Assembly (NCBI GenBank): GCA_040755715.1 | Contig: JBFLXN010000037.1 | Span: 1-19,903 of the forward strand | DNA from: JBFLXN01 sp040755715 [NCBI: Candidatus Edwardsbacteria bacterium] | GTDB lineage: Bacteria; Edwardsbacteria; AC1; JBFLXN01 | Direction of reading: 5' to 3' | Length of the DNA: 19,903 bases | Part shown: positions 9,447-15,433 of the stretch, one piece after another | Layout of the letters: every line of letters begins with the position of its first letter | Position numbering within the stretch: position 1 is the first letter of the stretch | Notes under the pieces: model-generated | Database searches by the model: none | Seen by the model: the letters and a program-made list of their open reading frames with translations, nothing else | Told to the model about the DNA's origin: nothing | Position numbers and translations under genes: made by a program

Positions 9447-10781
9447 ATGAATAATTTAATCTCAAAGATTTTATTCCTCATCAAAGACACCAAGGCAGAA
9501 GCAGGTGAAGTCTACTTCATAGACTCTCAAAGCACTCGGATAGAAATTGAAAGTGGGAAGCCCGCTAAACATATTATTGAAGAGAGACAAGGAGTAGGTA
9601 TCCGCATTTTGGACAAGCAGCGAATTGGCTTTGCTTATACTACCGACTTGACTTTGGCTTCCTTAAAAGCTACGGTGCGAGCCGCCTATCACCATGCCCA
9701 ATTAACAACACCAAATCCAAATATCTATTTGCCTATCAAACAAGAGCCACTTCTGCCTCTCCAAATTTTTGACCTTGAAATTAAAAAAATTAGCCTTGAA
9801 GAAAAATCTGAACTCGCTCTAAAAATAGAATCTGCCGCAAGAGAATTTGATGTTCGCATTACCAATTTTCGTATCACTCGCTACAGTGATGAACTTCAAA
9901 AGATTATTATAGCGAATACCTTTGGACTAAACTATACTTACCAGCGAACAAAATTTGAGATTTTCACCAGTCCGTTAGCGCAGGAAAAAGAGTTTTCGGA
10001 AATTGCCTATGTTTCTGACTATGCCCTCCGTTTCCGGGATTTGAAACCGGAAGATTTTGGTCACCAAGCGGCACAAAAAGCTATTCTAAAATTGCACGCC
10101 ACTTCTTATCCCACCCGAAAAGTTGACCTAATTTTTTCTCCAGAAATTTGTGCCGAGTTCTTGGAGGCAGTTGCTCCGGCTTTATTTGGTGAAAATGTGA
10201 TGAAAGGAAAATCTCTCTTTCAGAATAAAATAGAAAAGGAGATTGCCAGTCCTGTGGTGACTTTGATTGATGACGGAAGGTTAAAAGACGGACCAAATAC
10301 TACACCAGTTGATGACGAGGGCTCATCAACTCAAAAATCTATCCTCATTTCTGAGGGAAAATTGATGGGTTTCCTCCACGATACCCAAAGCGCCACACAC
10401 TTCAAGACAAATCCGACTGGCAATGCCCGACGTTATTCTTATTTCTCTTTGCCAAAAACCTCAATTTCCAATTTATATCTGAAGCCCCAAGAGATTTCAG
10501 CCGACGACCTCATTTCACAAGTTAAAGATGGTTTATATATTAGCGGGCTTTTAGGGCTCCATACAATAAATACTATTTCTGGAGATTTTTCTGTAGGAGC
10601 TACCGGCAATATTATCAAAGACGGTTCTATTGGGCAGGCAGTCAAAGGGATTGCCCTGGCTGGCAATATTAAAGATTCGCTTCTTTCAATAAACTCTGTG
10701 GCTAATGACTTAAGATTTTTCCCCACCGGTGGTGGCGGCTCTACTGTTCTAATAAGCCAGGTGAGTGTGAGTGGGGAATAA
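9447..10781 (+). CDS. pmbA: TldE/PmbA, partner subunit of TldD
   Basis: This 444-residue paralogue of TldD lacks the zinc-binding HExxxH motif, as expected for TldE; the corresponding region reads PEICAEFLEAVAPALFGEN. Shared blocks include VVTLIDDGRLKDGPNTTPVDDEG, NPTGNARRYSYF and the glycine-rich C-terminal NDLRFFPTGGGGS. ATG 9447 is preferred because MNNLISKILFLIKDTKAEA matches the usual start; an upstream TTG (9426) lies inside the palindrome and would add only seven residues. No Shine-Dalgarno precedes ATG. It follows tldD in the same direction, and the two products form a heteromeric protease in characterised bacteria. Confidence 0.93.
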   Translation: MNNLISKILFLIKDTKAEAGEVYFIDSQSTRIEIESGKPAKHIIEERQGVGIRILDKQRIGFAYTTDLTLASLKATVRAAYHHAQLTTPNPNIYLPIKQEPLLPLQIFDLEIKKISLEEKSELALKIESAAREFDVRITNFRITRYSDELQKIIIANTFGLNYTYQRTKFEIFTSPLAQEKEFSEIAYVSDYALRFRDLKPEDFGHQAAQKAILKLHATSYPTRKVDLIFSPEICAEFLEAVAPALFGENVMKGKSLFQNKIEKEIASPVVTLIDDGRLKDGPNTTPVDDEGSSTQKSILISEGKLMGFLHDTQSATHFKTNPTGNARRYSYFSLPKTSISNLYLKPQEISADDLISQVKDGLYISGLLGLHTINTISGDFSVGATGNIIKDGSIGQAVKGIALAGNIKDSLLSINSVANDLRFFPTGGGGSTVLISQVSVSGE

Positions 10782-10783
10782 AG

Positions 10784-10846
10784 AAATTTGAGATTTCGCA
10801 ATTTGGAGATTTTGAAATCCATTTCTCATTATAAATCTCAAAATTT
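10784..10846. repeat. A/T-rich imperfect inverted repeat before the Mth938-type gene
   Basis: Arms aaatttgagattt (10784-10796) and aaatctcaaaattt (10833-10846) match as inverted copies apart from one extra A. The words gagattt and aattt recur inside. This is the same architecture as the tldD-tldE gap but with different words. No Shine-Dalgarno site is visible before the ATG at 10852. Confidence 0.45.
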
Positions 10847-10851
10847 AATTA

Positions 10852-11193
10852 ATGATTGAATCCTATTCATTTGGTCAAATTAAAATAGACGGAAAAACCT
10901 ATACCTCGGATGTGATTATTTATCCTAATAGAGTAAATGCTTCTTGGTGGCGCAAGGGAGGGCATTGTCTTTGTCTGGAGGACTTAACCGAGGTCTTGCA
11001 GGACAAGCCTGAGATTTTGATTATCGGAACTGGTGCGGCCGGAATAATGCAAGTGCCAAAAGAGACTAAGGAAAAGATGGAAAAAGCGGGAATTGAACTG
11101 CACATTTTGAAGACCAAAGAGTCCTGTAAGAAGTATAATGAATTATTGAAAGCAGGCAAAAAGGTTATCGCCGCTTTACATCTCACCTGTTAA
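10852..11193 (+). CDS. Mth938-domain (DUF498) protein
   Basis: This 113-residue protein matches the small Mth938/DUF498 family, also related to the AAMDC and NDUFAF3 group. The signature is a beta-rich opening (IESYSFGQIKIDGKTYTSDV), then WWRKGGHCLCLEDL, then PEILIIGTGAAGIMQVP, and a C-terminal half with alternating strands and helices. The biochemical function is not established for bacterial members. The gene is complete. It follows tldE by 70 bases and precedes dtd by 16 bases, so it probably belongs to the tldD-tldE-dtd transcription unit. No Shine-Dalgarno is evident at its start. Confidence 0.85.
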   Translation: MIESYSFGQIKIDGKTYTSDVIIYPNRVNASWWRKGGHCLCLEDLTEVLQDKPEILIIGTGAAGIMQVPKETKEKMEKAGIELHILKTKESCKKYNELLKAGKKVIAALHLTC

Positions 11194-11209
11194 ACTGGGT
11201 AAACTCAAG

Positions 11210-11650
11210 ATGCGTTTAGTTATTCAACGGGTAAAAAAAGCGAGTGTCTTAGTGGATAGTAAGACTATCGGCGAGATTGGGCAGGGACTGGTAATCCTAA
11301 TTGGCGTGGGGTTAAATGATACCTTAGAGAATGCTCATTATTTAGCGGAAAAAGTAGTCAATCTTAGAATCTTTGAAGATACCGAAGGCAAAATGAACTG
11401 CTCAATTTTAGAAATCGGTGGAGAGATTCTAGCGGTCTCTCAATTTACCCTTTATGGAGACTGTGGCAAAGGGCGTCGCCCCAGTTTCAGTTCTGCCGCC
11501 CCGCCAGAAATAGCCGAAAAACTATGTGAGAAATTTGTGGAATATTTGCAGACTTATGGAATAAAAGTCTCTTGTGGCAAATTTCAGGCAAAGATGTTAG
11601 TGGAAATCCACAATGATGGGCCGGTTACCTTTGTCTTAGAAGACCAGTAA
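11210..11650 (+). CDS. dtd: D-aminoacyl-tRNA deacylase
   Basis: This 146-residue enzyme hydrolyses D-amino acids wrongly attached to tRNA, protecting translation. The family hallmarks are MRLVIQRVKKASVLVD at the N-terminus, the catalytic SQFTLYGDCGKGRRPSF segment, and the C-terminal NDGPVTF motif, whose Gly-Pro enforces chirality. The length is normal. The start at 11210 gives the standard Dtd N-terminus, but only a weak ribosome site is visible. The gene lies 16 bases after the Mth938-type gene in the same direction. Transcription probably ends in the following 179-base gap, though no clear intrinsic terminator is seen. Confidence 0.95.
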   Translation: MRLVIQRVKKASVLVDSKTIGEIGQGLVILIGVGLNDTLENAHYLAEKVVNLRIFEDTEGKMNCSILEIGGEILAVSQFTLYGDCGKGRRPSFSSAAPPEIAEKLCEKFVEYLQTYGIKVSCGKFQAKMLVEIHNDGPVTFVLEDQ

Positions 11651-11651
11651 T

Positions 11652-11687
11652 TCAGACATAAGACCTATAGACACCAGACTTCAGACT
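11652..11687. repeat. Iterated short-word stretch after dtd
   Basis: The word cagac or agac recurs five times in 36 bases (tcagacataagacc, tagacaccagac, ttcagac). It resembles the other low-complexity gaps in this window. No function is apparent. Confidence 0.3.
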
Positions 11688-11722
11688 AAAGAAAAATGAA
11701 CAGAAATTATAAGATTTTTTCC

Positions 11723-11751
11723 TTGACCACAAAACGGATTTGTGATAGAAT
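11723..11751 (+). promoter_or_regulatory. Sigma-70-type promoter of the isocitrate dehydrogenase operon
   Basis: TTGACC (11723-11728) and TAGAAT (11746-11751) are separated by exactly 17 bases. A T-tract (TTTTTTCC) directly precedes the -35 box, as at the two minus-strand promoters in this window. Predicted start of transcription is about 11758, giving a leader of about 70 bases before ATG 11830. Confidence 0.75.
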
Positions 11752-11773
11752 TTTGATTGAGAGAGGAAATATC

Positions 11774-11875
11774 ATGAGCAAAATTTCAATTTTTAACAGA
11801 ACCAAAATCCTAAAGAAGGAGGGAACAAAATGCCCAAAAGAGCAAAAAAGAAAGTCCCAAGGGGGAAGAAGGTAA
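11774..11875 (+). CDS. Possible leader ORF overlapping the icd start
   Basis: An ATG at 11774 has a good ribosome site (GAGAGG at 11761-11766, spacing 7) and lies just after the promoter. It reads 33 codons (MSKISIFNRTKILKKEGTK...) to TAA at 11873-11875, in a different frame from the downstream gene and passing through its start. Translating it would deliver ribosomes across the icd ribosome site. It may be a leader peptide, or the decayed start of an older gene; coding status is uncertain. Confidence 0.25.
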   Translation: MSKISIFNRTKILKKEGTKCPKEQKRKSQGGRR

Positions 11876-13074
11876 CCAGTAAGCGAAAGAAGATGCCTGC
11901 TAAACCAATCAAAGTGAAAAACAAATTGATTAATGAAGCAAAGGGAAAATTTGGAAATCTTCTTGAGAGACAATGGGAGAGAGTAGAGGAAATTAAGAAA
12001 GGCGAAGAGTGGCTTGATTTTTCAAAACTCCCCAAAATCAGAATTGGCATCTGCGGTGGAGATGGGATAGGTCCATATATCTCAAAAGAAGCAAGGAGGG
12101 CTCTTGAGTTTCTTCTCAGAGACGAAGTAAAAAGGGGGAAAATTGAATTGGTGGATATTGAAGGACTCACCATTGAAAATCGCTTTGCTCATATGAAGCC
12201 TATTCCTGATGATGTCCTGGCAGAACTTAAGAAATGTCCAGCGATTCTAAAGGGTCCTACTGAAACTCCACAGAAGGGAGACCCTCGGGGGAATATTGAA
12301 AGCGCAAATGTGGCAATGAGAAAGTATCTTGACCTCTTTGCTAATGTGCGACCATTTAAGGTTCCAGAACTCAATATTGACTGGGTGTTTTTCAGAGAAA
12401 ATACCGAAGATGTTTATGCCGTGGGGACAGAAGGTTTTGAAGTTGGAGACATTGCAGTGGATTTCAAAATAATTTCTATACCAGGGACCGAAAGAATCGT
12501 AAGAGCCGCCTTTGATTATGCAAAGAAGAATGGAATAAAACGCTTGACCGTAATAACTAAGGCAAATGTAGTCAAGACAACCGATGGAATCTTTAGTGAA
12601 ATTACCTTTAAGATGGCTAAGGATTATCCGGATATTGTTGTTGACGAATGGTATATTGACATTATGACGGCAAAACTAATTGACCCGGCAAGAAGAAGTG
12701 AATTCAGAGTCTTTGTCTGTCCCAACTTATATGGTGATATTCTTACTGATGAGGCCGCTCAGATTCAAGGTGGTGTAGGAACGGCGGGCGCTGCCAATAT
12801 CGGAAAGAGATATGCAATGTTTGAAGCAATTCATGGCAGTGGCACAAGAATGGTCAAGGAGGGACGCGCCGGATATGCCGACCCGAGTAGTCTTTTGAGA
12901 GCAGTAGTACTTATGCTCCAGCATATAGGTTATCCCGAAAAGGCAAGGAAACTTGAACAGGCCTTAGATATCTGCTGTCTTCAGGAGAAGAAAGTCCTAG
13001 CTACTGGTAAGAAGGATGGAGCCACGGCGGCACAATTTACTGATTATCTGATGGAGAAGATTGAAAGTCTATGA
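11830..13074 (+). CDS. icd: Isocitrate dehydrogenase with basic N-terminal tail
   Basis: This 414-residue member of the isocitrate/isopropylmalate dehydrogenase family oxidatively decarboxylates isocitrate to 2-oxoglutarate; in some bacteria the reaction runs in reverse. IESANVAMRKYLDLFANVRP carries the S-x-N-x-x-x-R substrate pattern of IDH rather than LeuB. VFFRENTEDVYA supplies the catalytic Tyr, ITKANVVKTTDG the catalytic Lys, and CPNLYGDILTDEAA the metal-binding aspartates. FEAIHGSGTR marks the cofactor region, where the sequence does not settle NAD versus NADP. The first 32 residues are unusual, with 16 Lys or Arg. The start is well supported: AAGGAGGG at 11816-11823 lies 6 bases before ATG, whereas an internal Met22 (11893) has only a weak site. 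A 9-base gap leads to the membrane subunit gene, so the two are cotranscribed. Confidence 0.88.
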   Translation: MPKRAKKKVPRGKKVTSKRKKMPAKPIKVKNKLINEAKGKFGNLLERQWERVEEIKKGEEWLDFSKLPKIRIGICGGDGIGPYISKEARRALEFLLRDEVKRGKIELVDIEGLTIENRFAHMKPIPDDVLAELKKCPAILKGPTETPQKGDPRGNIESANVAMRKYLDLFANVRPFKVPELNIDWVFFRENTEDVYAVGTEGFEVGDIAVDFKIISIPGTERIVRAAFDYAKKNGIKRLTVITKANVVKTTDGIFSEITFKMAKDYPDIVVDEWYIDIMTAKLIDPARRSEFRVFVCPNLYGDILTDEAAQIQGGVGTAGAANIGKRYAMFEAIHGSGTRMVKEGRAGYADPSSLLRAVVLMLQHIGYPEKARKLEQALDICCLQEKKVLATGKKDGATAAQFTDYLMEKIESL

Positions 13075-13083
13075 GAGGAAAAA

Positions 13084-13986
13084 ATGTTTTCTAAGGTAAT
13101 TCAGGGTCTATTAACTATTCTAATTGTCCTTTTTCTTTCACCTCTATTTGAAGGGGTCTTACGAAAATTAAAGGCTTTGATTCAATCAAGGATTGGGCCA
13201 CCTCTGATCCAGCCCTACTTAGATTTACTAAAACTATTGGGCAAAGAGGAAATGGAAGTTTCTCATTCCTTTTTGGGAAGATTTACGCCACTTTTAGCAC
13301 TTTGCTCAGTTTTGGTGGCTTCATTACTGGTGCCATTAGGGGGGGGGAGAGCGTTAAGTTCAGGAGATATGATTCTTTTTATTTATCTCATTGCTATTTC
13401 GGCAGTGGCGATTATCCTCGCTGGATTAGATTCGGGGACACCGTTCTCTGTGGCAGGTGCAAGTAGAGAGACGATGAGTTTTCTGGTCGTTGAACCGGTG
13501 CTCTTTATTGCCCTCATCACCGCCAGTATCAAGGCGCGTTCGTTTGACTTTTTTGCCATGATGAATTGGCATTATACCTCTGGTCTATCGTTATCAATGG
13601 GCATTTCTGCTGTTGCTTTTTTTCTAGCTTTACAAGCCCAATTTTCTAAGATTCCCTTTGATATTCCAGAGGCTGAAACAGAGATTATGGGAGGGCCTTT
13701 TATTGAACAATCTGGACCGAGATTAGCCTTTTTCAAGTGGGCCTTCTTTGCCAAGCAGATCCTCTTTACTTCTCTCTTTTGTCAAGTCTTTATCCCTTGG
13801 CCTAAGACCTTTGTCTTTGGAGTTGACCTTTTGATAAATTTGGTGAAGATGCTTGTAGTAATTGTTTTAGTAGGGGTGATTGATGCAGTGAACCCTCGTT
13901 TGCGGATTGACCAGGCGATTGTTTATTTCTTTGGAGTAATTGTAGCGGCTTTGGTTGGTTTGACTTTTGCCTTGGTGGGTGCGTAA
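13084..13986 (+). CDS. Complex I subunit 1 / group 4 hydrogenase membrane subunit (NuoH/HycD/EchB-like)
   Basis: This 300-residue integral membrane protein has about eight hydrophobic segments. The opening segment LFEGVLRKLKALIQSRIGPP, followed by QPYLDLLKLLGKEE, is characteristic of HycD/EchB/MbhM-type subunits. IPFDIPEAETEIMGGPFIEQ keeps the acidic loop of the NuoH family that faces the quinone or hydrogenase module. The length fits group 4 hydrogenase subunits (about 300) better than NuoH (about 330). GAGAGG at 13073-13078 overlaps the icd stop and lies 5 bases before ATG. No other complex I or hydrogenase gene follows; the next gene is convergent 14 bases away. A run of nine G (13339-13347) lies in its coding sequence. 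It could belong to a complex whose other subunits are elsewhere. Confidence 0.85.
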   Translation: MFSKVIQGLLTILIVLFLSPLFEGVLRKLKALIQSRIGPPLIQPYLDLLKLLGKEEMEVSHSFLGRFTPLLALCSVLVASLLVPLGGGRALSSGDMILFIYLIAISAVAIILAGLDSGTPFSVAGASRETMSFLVVEPVLFIALITASIKARSFDFFAMMNWHYTSGLSLSMGISAVAFFLALQAQFSKIPFDIPEAETEIMGGPFIEQSGPRLAFFKWAFFAKQILFTSLFCQVFIPWPKTFVFGVDLLINLVKMLVVIVLVGVIDAVNPRLRIDQAIVYFFGVIVAALVGLTFALVGA

Positions 13987-14000
13987 TTGCTAAATCATTT

Positions 14001-14753
14001 TCACCCTATCCACATATGAGACTTTGGTGATTTCTCCATTCTTCTTTGTATCTCTGTTTCTTTCAATTTTTTGTTTGTTTCTCTGAGGCGAGTGGAGAGG
14101 GTCTTAGTGAATGCCTTGTAGAGTTTGAGGCTTAAGAGTGGTTCGGCTGAAAGTAGTGAATCAAAATCCTCTTTCTGGAGAGAAAGAAGGAGACAGTCCT
14201 CTTGGACAGTAGCGGTAGCTGACCGAGGAAAGTCGTCAATGAGAGCCATTTCTCCCAAGTAATCTCCGGCAGAAAGAGTGGCCAAAATTTGGTCAGGTCC
14301 GCCAGGGATGCGTTTGCTAATCTTTATTTTCCCAGAAATAATAATATATAACTCACTCCCCTCATCACCTTCAAAGAAGAGAGGAGTTTCCTTAGCCAAA
14401 TATTTCTCCCGAGTGATAAACAGGAGAGCGGACAATTCTTTCTCGGTTAAATCCTTAAATAGATAGACCTTTTTGAGCATCTCTTTTCTTTGAATTAGAA
14501 TATCTGGCTCAAGTCGGGTTGATTTGAACCAGGCTTGGAATAAAAGGGCTTTGTAGAGAAGCTCTTCGGTGAGCATCCCCTCTTTAACCATAACTTCACC
14601 TAATTTTAATTCAGGATTTTCCAGACTGGCCTTTAACGCTTCCTGAAGTTGTTCCGGGGTGATGCATTTCAAGTCAACCAAGAGTTCACCGATTTGCTGA
14701 CGCTCCGTAATTGGTTCTTCTCCCAAAAAGTCGCTAAAAAAACTGTTTAACAT
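14001..14753 (-). CDS. MshEN-like plus cyclic-nucleotide-binding domain protein, no HTH
   Basis: This 250-residue protein has two recognisable sensor modules. Residues 20-73 resemble the MshEN domain of type II secretion and pilus ATPases: two half-motifs, QIGELLVDLKCITPEQLQEAL and KLGEVMVKEGMLTEELLYKAL, about 30 residues apart, the pattern that binds c-di-GMP in MshE. The first half-motif has Q for the leading R, and K for a usual G. Residues 95-215 are a Crp-like cyclic-nucleotide fold. Its phosphate-binding cassette, GEMALIDDFPRSATA (167-181), keeps the G-E and R-x-A residues seen in cAMP-binding proteins. The C-terminal 35 residues are a short charged tail with no helix-turn-helix, so it is not a Crp-type transcription factor. 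It is the last gene of a three-gene minus-strand operon, 28 bases after its neighbour; no clear Shine-Dalgarno is seen. Confidence 0.8.
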   Translation of the reverse strand: MLNSFFSDFLGEEPITERQQIGELLVDLKCITPEQLQEALKASLENPELKLGEVMVKEGMLTEELLYKALLFQAWFKSTRLEPDILIQRKEMLKKVYLFKDLTEKELSALLFITREKYLAKETPLFFEGDEGSELYIIISGKIKISKRIPGGPDQILATLSAGDYLGEMALIDDFPRSATATVQEDCLLLSLQKEDFDSLLSAEPLLSLKLYKAFTKTLSTRLRETNKKLKETEIQRRMEKSPKSHMWIG

Positions 14754-14781
14754 AATTCAAAATTGTTCAAGGTTGTTTATT

Positions 14782-15369
14782 TTAAATTTTCTCTTCCATT
14801 TCCTTGATTGCTTCAATAGCGGCTGGATACATTCCAGATTGAAGCAGAACAGTCACTAATTTGATGTAGCGTTCTTTTTCAGATTCGGATTTTGGGAGCG
14901 GTTCCTGAACTCCGTTTCTGGGCAGAACGGGGTGAACCGCCTCTCCAGGGGCCCTGGTAGTGAGCTCTTCCGGTCCAAACTCTACGAAACCAGTGGGGCG
15001 AGGTGGAAGGGGGGAGGGAATCGCTTCTTTCGGGCTGACCAATTCTTCTGGCTGAAATTCTTTAATTCCCAAACCGAAAGAAGAAGGTGGTGCTGGTTTG
15101 CCAGCCGGTTCTTGAGGAGTAGCAAAATTGGTTCCAGGAAAATCTCTCCTACCTCCGGCAATTCTCTCTTCCTCTCCTGTCACACTACCGGCGGACAAGC
15201 CCGCTACTGGTTTGCCGTAGTGAACAATACCCAATTCTTCCTCTTTGGCAGGAGTCTTCTCCTCTGTTATTATCTCTTCTTTCTTTCCGGCTTTAACCAG
15301 TTCCTCTAAGAGTGAAGTTTCTTTTTTTTCCTCAGCGAGTTTTTGCATTTTTTTTAATAAATCAATCAT
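14782..15369 (-). CDS. Pro-rich, low-complexity linker protein of unknown function
   Basis: No family is recognised for this 195-residue protein. Residues 1-45 are a charged helix rich in Lys and Glu. Residues 50-160 are Pro/Gly-rich and probably disordered, with two related motifs, GIKEFQPEELVSP and GFVEFGPEELTT. The last 30 residues form a predicted helix (YIKLVTVLLQSGMYPAAIEAIKEM). The shape suggests a tether with short linear motifs that join partners, which is inference from composition. It lies between a coiled-coil/TPR gene and the MshEN/cNMP gene on the same strand, 64 and 28 bases from them. A G-rich site (GGGGGTAAGAG on the minus strand) precedes the ATG. Confidence 0.7.
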   Translation of the reverse strand: MIDLLKKMQKLAEEKKETSLLEELVKAGKKEEIITEEKTPAKEEELGIVHYGKPVAGLSAGSVTGEEERIAGGRRDFPGTNFATPQEPAGKPAPPSSFGLGIKEFQPEELVSPKEAIPSPLPPRPTGFVEFGPEELTTRAPGEAVHPVLPRNGVQEPLPKSESEKERYIKLVTVLLQSGMYPAAIEAIKEMEEKI

Positions 15370-15382
15370 CTCTTACCCCCTT

Positions 15383-15428
15383 CTAACCGCTAATGACCGA
15401 TGGCGGAAAGCGAGCGGCTGGCGGTTAG
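15383..15428. repeat. Palindromic element between operon genes
   Basis: Arms ctaaccgc (15383-15390) and gcggttag (15421-15428) enclose a G/C-richer centre (ccgatggcgg, gcgagcggc). It sits in the 64-base gap between the coiled-coil/TPR gene and the Pro-rich gene, just upstream of the latter's ribosome site. It could slow ribosomes or RNases between the two cistrons. Confidence 0.45.
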
Positions 15429-15433
15429 TGATT

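Noticed and set aside
10439-10822. 127-codon minus-strand frame opposite tldE
   Set aside because: It is antisense to strongly conserved TldE sequence and has no recognisable features of its own.
11893-13074. Shorter isocitrate dehydrogenase starting at Met22
   Set aside because: Its ribosome site is weak, while the 11830 start has AAGGAGGG at ideal spacing.
13987-14000. Bidirectional terminator between the convergent genes
   Set aside because: The 14-base gap has no stem-loop or T-run.
14932-15309. 125-codon plus-strand frame opposite the Pro-rich gene
   Set aside because: Its composition is erratic, it has no ribosome site, and the minus-strand frame fits the operon with correct spacing.
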